A stretch of 64,000 nt of DNA from Saprospiraceae bacterium (GCA_016715245.1 JADKAS010000033.1:1-64000); one strand, 5' to 3'; positions 8,434 through 18,014 are shown, counted from the stretch's first letter. The notes: generated by a model from the letters alone, not told the origin. Numbers and translations: made by a program.

Positions 8434-10994
8434 ATGAAAAAATTATTTCTGCTAGTACTACCCATTTTCGCTCTTTTGTATTATATCCTTTCGGAAAATA
8501 AAGTGTATTATCCTTCACCTGACAACGGAGAAACCGAAGTAAAATTAGATGCGGAAGAAGGTGACAAAACCAAAAAATTGAAGTGGTTTGCTTTGTTACA
8601 TCAGGCAGCTCCGGGTGTTTCATGGAGAGAAATGGAACAAAATAATGCTATTGAAAATCAGAACATTATAAATTCTATACGAAAAAACGCTTCATCAAAC
8701 AGAAATGATGACGAAATGGTAGCGGGTGGAAATATTCTCGGCAGTTGGTATGAAAGAGGCAGCAGCAACCAGTCAGGAAATGTAATTTCCTCCGCTTATG
8801 ATAAAAAAACCGATGAAATATTTATGCTATCAGGTGGTGGTTCTCTTTTTAAAGGTAACCGTTCAGGATTGGGATGGGAAGTCATCAATCATGACCTCAG
8901 GTTTTCTTCCAATCTAATGGAGTGTGTATTTATGCCCGATGGAAAAAGACGGTTATTGGCATCAGTCAACCACAGGCCTTATTATTCAGATGATGATGGT
9001 GTAAACTGGTCGGAAAGTACAGGAATCATCGGTATCGGTGACGGATACTTATATCACCCTAAAATTTCGTCCGGTCGACAATTATTTTTCTTGCAAAAAA
9101 GTAGTTATTGGGCACCTATTCACTTGTACTCTTCTGTAGATCTTGGTGAAAGTTACCAGAAAATTATTAATTTTAATACCCATGATGACCGCAATATTGC
9201 CATGGATATCGATAAAGCCAATGACGATATTTATGTAATTTCACAAAAAGCGGGAAATCAAAGTGATATTTACAAATTCAAAGCTTCAGACAATTCCTTG
9301 TCATTATTGACCCCGGATAGCCCAATTGGATTCGGAGAAGATGGCAGCGCCAATTTGAATGTCGTCAATAAAAACGGAATAGTAAGTTTTTATGTCTATG
9401 ATGGACAGCAAAAACTGCACGTTTCAGAAGATTTAGGTGTAACCTGGACGTACTTATCAACACTTCCTACCCGACCCTGGTCAGTTTCACTTTTTGTAAG
9501 CCCTTCCAATCCAAAACATATGATATATGGAGAAGTTGATGCTTACCGAAGTCGTGACGGAGGTAAAACATGGCTGAAAATTAATGCATGGCATGAATAC
9601 TACAATAATGTAAATTCCAAACTGCATGCAGACATCATGGCACTAAAGAATTTTCTGATGAAGATGGCCGCCCTTTTATCCTTATAAGCAATCACGGTGG
9701 TGTAAGCATTTCGTATGACTACGGCGTAACCAATGACAACATCGGTTTATTTGATTTAAATGTAAGTCAGTATTACGATGTCAGATCGTATCCTTCAGAC
9801 CCGAATTTTGTATTCGCCGGATCACAGGATCAGGGTTTTCCAGAAAGGTTTTATTCCCGGAACAAATCCCGAACCACTTGTACAGGTAATATCAGGCGAC
9901 TACGGACATATCGTCTTTACAGAAAACGGCCAAAGGTTGTGGACTGTTTATCCTGGCGGTTGGGTTACCTATTATCCTACCCCCAGATCAAGTGGCAGTG
10001 TCGCATCTTATGAAATCAACTCAGATGAAGAAAGTGTATGGATTCCACCCCTGACTGCATCACCCGTCATGTCAGAAAACAGCGTCTACATGGCAGGCGG
10101 GAATATAAACGGAGGTAAAGGTTCGCACCTGATAAAACTTACCTACAAACCACAAAATAATGATATTGAAGCTATTCAATTTCCTTTCAATTTTAAAACC
10201 TCAGGAGGAGAATTAAGTGCCATTGCCTTTTCTCCTTTTAACTCCAAAAAATATATTGCGCCACTACCAACGGGAAATTTTATATTTCTTCAAATGGCGG
10301 TAATAATTTTACTGTCCAAACTATAAATCTCCCAGGTGCACAGTATATGTACTGTTCTTACATTCTGCCGTCAACATTGGATTCAAACCTGGTCTACTTA
10401 TGTGGTACCGGTTATTCCAACGCAGGTGTGATGGTTTCCAAAAATGGAGGAAAAACTTTTTCAGCCTTAAAAAATGGACTTCCGAATACCACCGTTTTCA
10501 AAATAGTTTTTAATGAAGATGAATCTCTTATTTACGCAGCCACTGAAGCCGGACCTTATGTGTATGTTAAGTCGCTGGAAAAGTGGTTTTTACTGTCGGG
10601 TTCCAATACGCCAAACCAAATTTTCTGGAGTGTGGAATATCTTCCTGCGCTTAAAATTGCCAGATTCGGAACTTATGGCAGAGGTATCTGGGATTTTCAT
10701 TTCAAAGATTTTATAAGCTCGTCATCCAGCGAAGTCACAAAAGAAAACACCATTTCTCTTTATCCGAATCCTGCTTCAGAATTTTTATATAGTTCTTTCA
10801 AAGGCGACAACACAATACTAAACCGTTTTGGTATTTTTGATGTTCAAGGTAATAAAGTGGAAATACCTGTTGAAAAAATAAATGACCAATTATTTAAAAT
10901 CAATACATCCACATTGGCGGATGGTATATATTTTATAATAAATTACCATTCAAAAAACGAATCAATAAAGAAATTTATAAAACTAAAACAATAG
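8434..10994 (+). pseudogene. secreted BNR/sortilin-like beta-propeller protein with T9SS sorting domain, three frameshifts
   Basis: Read across frames this is one protein of about 850 residues: N-terminal signal anchor (MKKLFLLVLPIFALLYYIL), a repeated propeller with Asp-box-like units (YYSDDDGVNWSES, VSEDLGVTWTYLS, YRSRDGGKTWLKI, VSKNGGKTFSAL) and a C-terminal T9SS type A sorting domain (SLYPNPASEFLYSSF, then DVQGNKVEI and DGIYFII). The frame breaks near 9640 (one base missing), 9829-9832 (one extra) and 10255-10260 (one missing). On both sides of each break the alternative frame continues smoothly into propeller sequence. Such proteins are secreted exo-enzymes or adhesins; no catalytic residues can be named. 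As sequenced it yields only a 417-residue fragment without sorting signal. Confidence 0.8.
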
Positions 10995-11000
10995 ATTTTT

Positions 11001-11537
11001 ATGAGTGAAAAAAGTATATTAGGCATAGGTTCAAGAGTCAAACATCCTGCTTTCGGAGATGGGGTTGTCATTTCTGCAGATGTGGCTGCATACCGGGTGT
11101 GTTTTATCACTTTCGGGATAAAACTGGTGGGTAAAGAATATCAAAACTGGGATATTATAGAAAAAATTGAAGCAACGGAAGCGGTAAGTTTTAACGAAGC
11201 TGAAAAATCCCTGATCAAAATATTAAAGACCTGGTCGGATATTTCAGAAGTTGTGCCTTTGGGAGACAAATGGAAAAACGGCGTTATGATTATTAAACCG
11301 GAGGATGTTTCTCTTAAACCAAAAGAAGTACCTATTGATGCTTTTTTTCATAAAATCGTCATGGTGAGGGATCGTGTACGAGTGATGGAACAAAGAATAA
11401 ACAGCAGCGACCTCAATGATGAAGAAAAAGTAAATCTTCAGCAATACATTACAAGGATTTACGGCTCTCTGACGACATTCAACGTTTTATTCAAAAACAA
11501 AGAAGATTATTTTGTCGGTGAAAAATCAAATGAATAA
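11001..11537 (+). CDS. conserved hypothetical protein with small barrel-like N-terminus
   Basis: 178 residues, starting 6 bases after the preceding stop. The N-terminus (GIGSRVKHPAFGDGVVISADV) matches the short beta-barrel seen at the C-terminus of UvrD/PcrA-type helicases and in CarD-like modules, where G-x-x-V-x-H-x-x-F-G-x-G is the hallmark. The remainder is helical and charged with no recognised motif. It is probably cytoplasmic. I do not recognise a function; the module suggests nucleic-acid or RNA-polymerase contact, but that is inference from one short motif. It is followed 6 bases later by the TlpA-like gene. Confidence 0.6.
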   Translation: MSEKSILGIGSRVKHPAFGDGVVISADVAAYRVCFITFGIKLVGKEYQNWDIIEKIEATEAVSFNEAEKSLIKILKTWSDISEVVPLGDKWKNGVMIIKPEDVSLKPKEVPIDAFFHKIVMVRDRVRVMEQRINSSDLNDEEKVNLQQYITRIYGSLTTFNVLFKNKEDYFVGEKSNE

Positions 11538-11543
11538 CTTAAG

Positions 11544-12884
11544 ATGATACAATTTCCGGTCTCTTTAAAAATCTGGATTTCCGTCCTTTATTTATTTCAG
11601 GTTTGGTTCGTTTTTAATTCCTGCGTTCAACCTAAAAAAGAATTTGAATCTGTACCTCTTGGGCCATGGAGAGGCGTTCTTTTACTGGACAGATCTCCGG
11701 TGGTAAAATATGGAGATGATCGGGATATTAAAAAAAATTTTGACTTTGACAGCGAACTGGCTTTCACCTTTGACATCGGAAAAGATTCGCTGGATAAATT
11801 GTTTGTTGAATTTTATAACGGATCGGAAAAAATAAGGATTTACGATGTGACCATGGGGAAAAAAACCATTTCTTCCAAAGACACCCTTCACATTGATTTT
11901 ATCGAATATGATACCTATATAAATGCTATTTACGAAGATGGTATCATGGAAGGCAAGTGGATTGTCAACTACAAGGAAAATTATTCCGTCCCTTTCAAAG
12001 CTGTTTTCGGTCAAAACCATAGATTTGATCATAAAACGGAAACATCCATGTTTGATATTTCCGGAAAATGGAAAACAACATTTCAACCCGGTAAACAGGA
12101 AGAATACCCGGCCATTGGAGATTTTACCCAGGAAGGAAATATAGTTCGTGGTACTTTTTTGACAGAAACCGGCGACTATAGATTTCTGGATGGAAATATT
12201 ATTAAAAACAAACTGTATTTGTCTGCTTTTGATGGTGCGCATGCCTTTCTTTTTGTGGGTAAATTCACCCATAAGGACTCGCTCATTGGTTCTTTCCGTT
12301 CCGGAATAAATTATACCGAAGAATGGATTGCCCATAAGGATGAAAGTTTTACATTGTCAGACCCTTTTCAACTGACTTCAAAATCTTCCGATAATCCTCT
12401 GAATTTTGTTTTTCCCAATACTGAAAATCAGATGGTTTCCATCAATGACAATAAATACAAAAACAAAATTAAAATCGTTCAGATTATGGGGACATGGTGT
12501 CCAAATTGTTATGACGAAACGGTAATGTTAAAAGATTATTTTAAGACATCACCATCTGATGAGGTAGCATGGATTAGTCTAGGCTTTGAAAGATATAAAG
12601 AAAAAGAAAAATCCATAAAACAACTGGCAGCCTACAAAAATAAAATGGGACTGACCCATGAAGTTTTATGGGCCGGGTATTACAAAAAAGAAGAAGCGAT
12701 TAAAAGTATACCCCAACTTTCAGAAATTAAGTCCTATCCCACCCTTTTGATTATTGACCAACAAAACAAAATCAGACATATTCACACGGGTTTTTCAGGC
12801 CCGGCCACGAAAGAATACACAAAGTTTAAATCAGATTTTGAAAACCTCATTAATTCTTTAAAAGATGAAGGAAAAAAAAGATAA
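11544..12884 (+). CDS. TlpA-like thiol:disulfide oxidoreductase lipoprotein
   Basis: 446 residues. The hydrophobic N-terminus ends in a lipobox-like FNSC, so it is probably a lipoprotein facing the periplasm. About 290 residues of beta-rich sequence precede a thioredoxin domain whose active site is WCPNC (W318, C319, C322), followed by TLLIIDQQNKIRHIHTGFSG, the cis-Pro/beta-strand end of the fold. Bacteroidota have many such proteins that reduce periplasmic disulfides or assist cytochrome maturation. The specific partner is unknown. The 3' end overlaps the next gene by 20 bases, pointing to translational coupling. Confidence 0.82.
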   Translation: MIQFPVSLKIWISVLYLFQVWFVFNSCVQPKKEFESVPLGPWRGVLLLDRSPVVKYGDDRDIKKNFDFDSELAFTFDIGKDSLDKLFVEFYNGSEKIRIYDVTMGKKTISSKDTLHIDFIEYDTYINAIYEDGIMEGKWIVNYKENYSVPFKAVFGQNHRFDHKTETSMFDISGKWKTTFQPGKQEEYPAIGDFTQEGNIVRGTFLTETGDYRFLDGNIIKNKLYLSAFDGAHAFLFVGKFTHKDSLIGSFRSGINYTEEWIAHKDESFTLSDPFQLTSKSSDNPLNFVFPNTENQMVSINDNKYKNKIKIVQIMGTWCPNCYDETVMLKDYFKTSPSDEVAWISLGFERYKEKEKSIKQLAAYKNKMGLTHEVLWAGYYKKEEAIKSIPQLSEIKSYPTLLIIDQQNKIRHIHTGFSGPATKEYTKFKSDFENLINSLKDEGKKR

Positions 12885-13656
12885 AATCATCAAAACTGTT
12901 TTGGTCACCGGCGCCACTTCAGGGATAGGAAAAGCAACCGCCACTTTGTTTGCAAAAAACGGATACAATGTCATTATGACAGGCAGAAGAGCCGCCAAAT
13001 TAAAAGAATTAAAGTCTTACCTTACCGGAAAATATGGAGTGGATATCGTTTCCCTTTGTTTTGACATCAGGAATTATGAAGAAGTAGTCAAAGCAGTTAA
13101 TTCTATAAAAAGAAAGTATAAAAAAATTGATGTCCTCGTAAACAATGCAGGACTCGCGAAAGGTTTGTCACCTGTTCACGAAGGAAAACTTGAAGACTGG
13201 GAAACCATGATTGACACGAACATCAAAGGGTTATTGTATATAACAAGGCAAATCAGCCCGTTAATGGTGGAGGCAAATTCAGGTCACATCATTAATGTCT
13301 GTTCCACCGCCGGCCACGAAGTATATCCCAATGGCAATGTCTACTCCGCAACCAAATACGCTGTTGACGCTCTGACCAAATCCATGCGGCTTGACTTGTA
13401 CAAACACAATATCAGGGTTAGTCAGGTTTCGCCGGGGCATGTGGAACAAACAGAGTTTGCATTGGTCAGATTTGACGGTGATGAAAAAAGGGCTAAAATA
13501 TATGATGACTTTACGCCCCTTACATCAAAAGATGTGGCTGATACCATCTATTATATTGCCAGCAGACCCAAACATGTAAATATCCAGGATGTCCTGATTA
13601 TGTCAAGTCAACAAGCAGGAAGTAACTTTATTAACCGCAACGGAAGGATAGTTTAA
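12865..13656 (+). CDS. short-chain dehydrogenase/reductase (SDR), classical type
   Basis: 263 residues, NAD(P)-dependent. The cofactor loop TGATSGIGKA is at 15-24, NNAG at 93-96, and the catalytic Ser147, Tyr160 and Lys164 (YSATK) are present. The pattern is closest to the YdfG-like 3-hydroxy-acid dehydrogenases by the YSATKYAVDALTKSMR and SPGHVEQTEF segments, but the substrate is not certain. The start at 12865 lies inside the previous gene. Basic lysine-rich N-terminus; no export signal. Confidence 0.88.
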   Translation: MKEKKDKIIKTVLVTGATSGIGKATATLFAKNGYNVIMTGRRAAKLKELKSYLTGKYGVDIVSLCFDIRNYEEVVKAVNSIKRKYKKIDVLVNNAGLAKGLSPVHEGKLEDWETMIDTNIKGLLYITRQISPLMVEANSGHIINVCSTAGHEVYPNGNVYSATKYAVDALTKSMRLDLYKHNIRVSQVSPGHVEQTEFALVRFDGDEKRAKIYDDFTPLTSKDVADTIYYIASRPKHVNIQDVLIMSSQQAGSNFINRNGRIV

Positions 13657-13728
13657 AGCTATATTTTAAACAAAGCTATACAAACCGTTGTTTCTCCTTT
13701 TTAATATTTTAACCCGCATTGAAAACAT

Positions 13729-14070
13729 ATGGCAACTGTAAAGTTCAGATTTGAAGATACCTCCCTTTCAGATATTCTTGTTGAAGGAGTGGATGAAGGT
13801 CTTTCCATTCTGGAAGTGACAGAGGAAAACGACATCCATTTAAATCATAATTGTGGCGGCGTGTGTGCTTGTTCAACATGCCACATCTACGTTCAAAAAG
13901 GAGAAGATTTTTTGGAAGAAATTTCTGATAAAGAAGAAGATTTTATAGACAGGGCCATCAATCCAAGATTGGAATCCAGACTCGGGTGTCAATGCATTAT
14001 TCTTGATAGTGATGCTTATATTGAAGTCACCATTCCCGACCAGTCACAGATCATTGGTCATGAACATTAA
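13729..14070 (+). CDS. fdx: adrenodoxin/ISC-type 2Fe-2S ferredoxin
   Basis: 113 residues. Cluster ligands are Cys42, Cys48 and Cys51 in NCGGVCACSTC and Cys87 in RLGCQC, i.e. C-x5-C-x2-C-x35-C, the adrenodoxin pattern; C46 and C89 are extra cysteines. It donates electrons for iron-sulfur cluster assembly. The following gene is iscX, which supports an ISC role, although iscS/iscU are not in the window. Cytoplasmic; normal length. Confidence 0.9.
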   Translation: MATVKFRFEDTSLSDILVEGVDEGLSILEVTEENDIHLNHNCGGVCACSTCHIYVQKGEDFLEEISDKEEDFIDRAINPRLESRLGCQCIILDSDAYIEVTIPDQSQIIGHEH

Positions 14071-14081
14071 AAACAAATAAA

Positions 14082-14327
14082 ATGTCGTTTGATAATTTTG
14101 ACAATTTGCCCATACAATGGAATGATCATGAAGATGTGGCCATGAAACTATATGAACGTTTTGGCGATGATTTTTCTGAAAGCAAAATATACAGAATCAG
14201 GTTTACAGAATTGATAGAATGGGTGTTGGAAATACCCAATTTTGTTGGAAAAAGAGAAGAATGTACCGAAGGTCACCTAGAACAGATTCAGGCCAAATGG
14301 GTATATGAATGGAGAGATAATCAATAA
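14082..14327 (+). CDS. iscX: IscX (YfhJ) iron-sulfur assembly regulator
   Basis: 81 residues, acidic. The family signatures are W-x-D-x-x-x-V-A (QWNDHEDVA), RFTELIEWVLEI and the conserved acidic end AKWVYEWRDN. IscX binds the cysteine desulfurase IscS and iron and modulates Fe-S cluster assembly. It starts 11 bases after the ferredoxin stop and 3 bases before the next start, so the genes form a tight operon. Confidence 0.9.
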   Translation: MSFDNFDNLPIQWNDHEDVAMKLYERFGDDFSESKIYRIRFTELIEWVLEIPNFVGKREECTEGHLEQIQAKWVYEWRDNQ

Positions 14328-14330
14328 AAT

Positions 14331-14831
14331 ATGTTGAAACATTCTTCTTTTCTGGATATTACAACCTTTATTTTTGATGTCGACGGAGTATTTACGGACA
14401 GCCAGGTTTTAGTAATGGAAAATGGTGATCTGTTGCGTTCTATGAATACACGAGATGGTCAGGCTGTAAAAATGGCATTACATGCCGGATATAATATTGT
14501 TATCATCACCAAAGGCTTGAGTGAAGGTGTGCGTAAGCGATTTGAAAATTTAGGTGTTGCTCATATCTACGACAAGGTGGACAAAAAAGCATCCGCTTTC
14601 GAACATTTTGTCCGGCTAAAAAACATAAGTAAAAAGGAGGTTCTTTATCTAGGCGACGATATTCCGGATTTGGAAATTTACCCCTTAAGCGGAATCTCAG
14701 CTTGCCCGGCCGACGGGTCATTTGACAATCTGAACCAAGCAGATTATATATGCAGGCTTAAAGGTGGAATGGGATGTGTCAGGGAAGTCATTGAAAAAGT
14801 GATGAGAATCCAGGGAAAATGGAATTTTTAA
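14331..14831 (+). CDS. kdsC: 3-deoxy-D-manno-octulosonate 8-phosphate phosphatase (KdsC-type HAD)
   Basis: 166 residues of HAD superfamily class C0. The nucleophile motif FIFDVDGVFTDS holds Asp16 and Asp18; motif II is VIITKG; motif III/IV is YLGDDIPDLE. The NTRDGQAVKMA block is characteristic of the tetrameric KDO-8-P phosphatases. It releases phosphate from KDO-8-P in Kdo/lipopolysaccharide synthesis in the cytoplasm; kdsA, the preceding enzyme, is at 31183-31992. Its end overlaps the UbiA gene by 13 bases. Confidence 0.85.
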   Translation: MLKHSSFLDITTFIFDVDGVFTDSQVLVMENGDLLRSMNTRDGQAVKMALHAGYNIVIITKGLSEGVRKRFENLGVAHIYDKVDKKASAFEHFVRLKNISKKEVLYLGDDIPDLEIYPLSGISACPADGSFDNLNQADYICRLKGGMGCVREVIEKVMRIQGKWNF

Positions 14832-15757
14832 AAAACACATCTGCTTATTTTTATATCCTCCGGCCTAAAAACCTTTTTCTGATTGCTTTGACGATGACCA
14901 TATTACAATATATGGTAATTATTAATTTTACTCCGGGAACACCTGTTTTACACCAAATCCATTTTCCAATTTTTGTTCTTATTACCCTCATCATAGCGGG
15001 TTCAGGATATTTGGTCAACGATATTTTTGATTACGAAATTGATAAGATCAACAAACCTGATAAAATGTATTTTTCCGAAAGTTTTTCCTTACAAAGTGCG
15101 TGGAAATATTACTATTTTTTAATCATTACAGGTTTATTACTTTCTGTTTTTATCGCAGTTAAAACATCTCATATTTTTAACTTATGGATTTACCCACTGG
15201 TTGTTTGGGTGCTTTATGGATATGCAAAAAAATGGAAATCCAGCGTCTTAATTGGCAATATTATAGTGAGTTTGTTTGTAGGTTTTGTGTGGGCTATTTT
15301 GTTTTATGTAGAATTTACAACAGCGGATTCTTCTGCCCGCCCGGAAATAAGCTCCGGACTGTTGCTGGAATTTTTTATCGTTTATTTTGTATTTGCTTTT
15401 CTCATCAACCTTATGCGGGAGGTAATAAAAGACATTGAAGATATAGAGGGCGATAAAATGCAGAATATCAAAACCTTACCATTGATTGTTGGTGTAAATA
15501 ATGCTGTATTTTTTGTAATGATAATACAAAGTATTTTACTCCTTTTGATTGCCATTTGGATTTGGAAATCAGACGCTACACAATTATATGAAATCAGGAT
15601 GTTTTATGTACTTTTTATAATTTGCCGGCTTTTATACATTTTTATCAAACTGTTGCAGGCACGGAATAAAAAAGATTTTTCTCTCATCAGCAGACTCATT
15701 AAAATGGTTATGTTTTCTGCGCTGATAGGAATAGTACTTATTGGAAAAAGTTTTTAA
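14819..15757 (+). CDS. UbiA-family prenyltransferase
   Basis: 312 residues with about eight hydrophobic spans. The two prenyl-diphosphate-binding Asp motifs are visible: NDIFDYEID (N-D-x-x-D-x-x-x-D) near 64-72 and DIEDIEGDKM near 206-215. The enzyme transfers a polyprenyl group to an aromatic or glycerol-phosphate acceptor in the inner membrane; in Bacteroidota this subgroup is often annotated as geranylgeranylglycerol-phosphate geranylgeranyltransferase, but the acceptor is not certain here. The overlap with kdsC and the 8-base gap to maf indicate one operon. Confidence 0.85.
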   Translation: MEFLKNTSAYFYILRPKNLFLIALTMTILQYMVIINFTPGTPVLHQIHFPIFVLITLIIAGSGYLVNDIFDYEIDKINKPDKMYFSESFSLQSAWKYYYFLIITGLLLSVFIAVKTSHIFNLWIYPLVVWVLYGYAKKWKSSVLIGNIIVSLFVGFVWAILFYVEFTTADSSARPEISSGLLLEFFIVYFVFAFLINLMREVIKDIEDIEGDKMQNIKTLPLIVGVNNAVFFVMIIQSILLLLIAIWIWKSDATQLYEIRMFYVLFIICRLLYIFIKLLQARNKKDFSLISRLIKMVMFSALIGIVLIGKSF

Positions 15758-15765
15758 ATAACAAC

Positions 15766-16344
15766 ATGATCACCAAGTGCATTTTAGGTTCGCAATCTCC
15801 AAGAAGACAGGAATTGATGACACTTATGGGTATCCCGTTTGAAGTCAGGGTTTCAGATGTTGAAGAAAATTTTCCGGAAAACATGGATGTAAGAACTGTA
15901 GCTGAATTTCTGGCCATTAAAAAAGCAAATTCCCTAATACCTTCATTACAGGAACACGAAATATTAATCACAGCAGACAGTACGGTCATTTGCAACAATG
16001 CCATTTACAATAAACCTGCGGATGAACAAGATGCCGCCCGGATTTTAAAAGAACTGTCAGGAAAAAAACACGAAGTCATTACAGGGGTTTGGATAGGAGA
16101 TAAAAATCTCGGTGAGTCATTTAGTGAAAAAACGTACGTTACATTTTCACCATTATCTCATGATAAAATAGAATATTACATTAAAAATTATCAGCCTTTC
16201 GACAAAGCAGGTGCCTATGGAATTCAGGATTGGTTTGGCCTGACTTGTGTTACTGAAATTCAGGGGTCATATACAAATGTCATGGGTCTTCCGACACATT
16301 TAGTGTACGAAAAACTACAAAAGTATTTTAAACTAAATTCCTGA
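15766..16344 (+). CDS. maf: Maf-family nucleotide pyrophosphatase
   Basis: 192 residues. The Maf signature GSQSPRR is at 8-14, ITADSTVI (catalytic Asp) near 66, NKPADEQDA and the later DKAGAYGIQDW. Maf proteins hydrolyse dTTP/UTP or modified nucleotides to monophosphates, preventing misincorporation. It is the last gene of the 11001-16344 + strand run and is followed by a strong terminator. No odd features. Confidence 0.92.
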   Translation: MITKCILGSQSPRRQELMTLMGIPFEVRVSDVEENFPENMDVRTVAEFLAIKKANSLIPSLQEHEILITADSTVICNNAIYNKPADEQDAARILKELSGKKHEVITGVWIGDKNLGESFSEKTYVTFSPLSHDKIEYYIKNYQPFDKAGAYGIQDWFGLTCVTEIQGSYTNVMGLPTHLVYEKLQKYFKLNS

Positions 16345-16394
16345 GTTTAATACATCAAAAACATTTAAAGTTATTAAAACTTGGTGACAGTGTA

Positions 16395-16437
16395 TAAAAA
16401 AAAAGGCCTTCAATCAGAATTGAAAGCCTTTTTTTAT
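16395..16437. terminator. bidirectional rho-independent terminator
   Basis: An A-run, a stem of about 12 bp with one mismatch (arms around 16403-16414 and 16420-16431) and a T-run follow maf and precede, in the opposite sense, the end of the CBM48 gene. The A-run on one side and the T-run on the other suit both strands. Confidence 0.78.
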
Positions 16438-16450
16438 GTATACGACCGGA

Positions 16451-17011
16451 TTATTTTTTATCCGTTTTAATAGCTTTTGGAGCTGCAGGTTTTGCTGCTG
16501 CAGGTTTTGCTGCTGCTTTTGGAGCTGCAGGTTTTGCTGCTGCTTTTGGTGCTGCAGGTTTTGCTGCTGCTTTTGGTGCCGCTGCTTTAGGTGCTGCAGG
16601 TTTTGCTGCTGCTTTAGGTGCTGCTGGTTTTGCTGCTGTTTTCGCTACGGCAGGTTTCTTAGCTGCAGGTTTTGCCGTTTTTGCAGGAGCAGATTTTGCA
16701 GCAACTGATGGTAAATGTAATACACTATTGTTGATTCCTGCAAATGGAGAAGGTACATAATTGTCAGCATGGAAGTCATTCTCCCAGATCATATTATCAA
16801 TAAGGTATCTGAACTCATATGTACCAGGGTTTAACTCTATGGTTGATGAATATTCATTTTTACCTAATTTCAATTCATGCGCCTTTGCGCTGTCCCAATT
16901 ATTAAAATCACCTAATAGTTTTACACTTTTTTTTCCTTCTGATGCTGTTGCCGGAAAAGAGAATGTGACCTTATAAACTCCTTTTGCCGTTACACTTTTT
17001 TTAATACTCAT
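16451..17011 (-). CDS. CBM48 (glycogen-binding/isoamylase early-set) protein with Pro-Ala-Lys-rich tail
   Basis: 186 residues. Residues 1-95 form a single CBM48/E-set domain: KSVKLLGDFNNWD, then the YEFRYLIDN and NDFHADNYVPSPFAGINNSV blocks that in AMPK-beta-like domains bind alpha-glucans. From about residue 104 to the end the chain is nearly only Ala, Pro and Lys in AAPKAAAKP-type units, resembling histone H1 or AlgP tails, which are disordered and bind nucleic acid or other polyanions. No signal peptide, so cytoplasmic. It is a single gene with its own promoter and terminator. A role in tethering glycogen is inference. Confidence 0.72.
   Translation of the reverse strand: MSIKKSVTAKGVYKVTFSFPATASEGKKSVKLLGDFNNWDSAKAHELKLGKNEYSSTIELNPGTYEFRYLIDNMIWENDFHADNYVPSPFAGINNSVLHLPSVAAKSAPAKTAKPAAKKPAVAKTAAKPAAPKAAAKPAAPKAAAPKAAAKPAAPKAAAKPAAPKAAAKPAAAKPAAPKAIKTDKK
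16470..16690 (-). repeat. low-complexity tandem repeat encoding the PAK tail
   Basis: GCTGC/GCAGG-rich imperfect repeats of roughly 18-27 bases inside the CBM48 gene encode the AAPKAAAKP units. The array is prone to slippage and to assembly collapse, so its length may vary among strains. The opposite strand shows an artefactual Cys/Phe-rich open frame. Confidence 0.8.
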
Positions 17012-17097
17012 TTTAATTTATTTTATTAATTCAATATTTCTACATAAAACCCCCCAAACTTGAGGATGGTTGTTGGGTGTGAATTTGTTTCACAACA

Positions 17098-17126
17098 CAA
17101 AACTACAAAACATTATATATGTCAAA
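17098..17126 (-). promoter_or_regulatory. strong Bacteroidota-type promoter for the CBM48 gene
   Basis: On the minus strand TTTG (17123-17126), a 17-base spacer and TAGTTTTG (17098-17105) match TTTG-N17-TAnnTTTG exactly. The leader to the start codon at 17011 would be about 80 bases. Confidence 0.58.
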
Positions 17127-17405
17127 TAAGCTTTATGCAACATTAAACAAAAATTAACAATAATTTTTTTCTTATTTGTAAAATTTAATTTGGTTTATAT
17201 CTCATATTTATTTTTTTCCCTGTAAAATAATAAAGAAAATGGTTCTCACTATGCCTGTGCGAACATTTTTATAAAGCAATAACGTAAATATTTAATTGAT
17301 TTCTGAAAGAGTTACACGAAAAACCATTTAACACAAAACACAAGATTTGTTTAGGTTATTATACAGGAGGCATCTGATGAGCCTCCACCTGAAATACCCT
17401 GTACT
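17127..17405. other. intergenic stretch between purN and the CBM48 promoter
   Basis: AT-rich, no open frame of interest. A GC-rich interrupted hairpin (about 17364-17389), just past the purN stop, could help end purN transcription, but it lacks a T-run on that strand. Confidence 0.35.
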
Positions 17406-17987
17406 TTAAGGCTTGTTGCTATCTTTGTTAATATAACTTTCAATCGCGGGAGCGTAGTTTGTATGTTCTAAACCCAAAACAGCTTTTGCAATATCCTCCG
17501 GTGACATTTCGTCAGTCAGGGTTACACTTTTTTGCAGAAGAATTTTTCCACGGTCGTACTCTTCATTAACAAGGTGAATGGTGCAACCACTCTCTTTTTT
17601 ATGGGCATTTTTTACAGCTTCGTGTACATGTCTGCCGTACATTCCTTTACCTCCAAAGTCAGGTAGTAATGAAGGGTGAATGTTAAAAATTTTGTCTTTA
17701 AAATGTGTTATCATATAATGGGGAATCAACCATAAAAAACCTGCCAAAACAATATATCGTATGGAATATGATTGTAACAAGGGCAACATATATTCCTGAT
17801 CTCTGAACTGGTCTCTTTTAAACAACACACATGGTATATGATATTCAGTACCCATCTGAAAAAGACCCGATTCCGGATTATTGGTCAATAAAACAGCTAC
17901 TTTAATATATGTATTATTTTCAAAATACCGGATGATGGCTTTCGCATTAGACCCTCCTCCTGATGCAAATATGGCTATATGAATCAC
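17406..17987 (-). CDS. purN: phosphoribosylglycinamide formyltransferase
   Basis: 193 residues, third step of purine synthesis: transfers formyl from 10-formyl-THF to GAR. Visible are the phosphate loop FASGGGSNA (7-15), LLTNNPESG, VLAGFLWLIP, and the catalytic FNIHPSLLPDFGGKGMYG block with the family Asn and His. Asp in the SGCTIHLVNEEYDRG segment is the third catalytic residue. Start is GTG at 17987; no upstream in-frame ATG was found. Length is typical. Confidence 0.92.
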   Translation of the reverse strand: MIHIAIFASGGGSNAKAIIRYFENNTYIKVAVLLTNNPESGLFQMGTEYHIPCVLFKRDQFRDQEYMLPLLQSYSIRYIVLAGFLWLIPHYMITHFKDKIFNIHPSLLPDFGGKGMYGRHVHEAVKNAHKKESGCTIHLVNEEYDRGKILLQKSVTLTDEMSPEDIAKAVLGLEHTNYAPAIESYINKDSNKP

Positions 17988-18014
17988 AAATGTATATTGA
18001 TAGCTGAAAGGTGA

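Noticed and set aside
16436..16708. Cys/Phe-rich 90-codon + strand frame
   Set aside because: Shadow of the PAK-tail repeat on the other strand; composition is an artefact of GCTGC-rich DNA.
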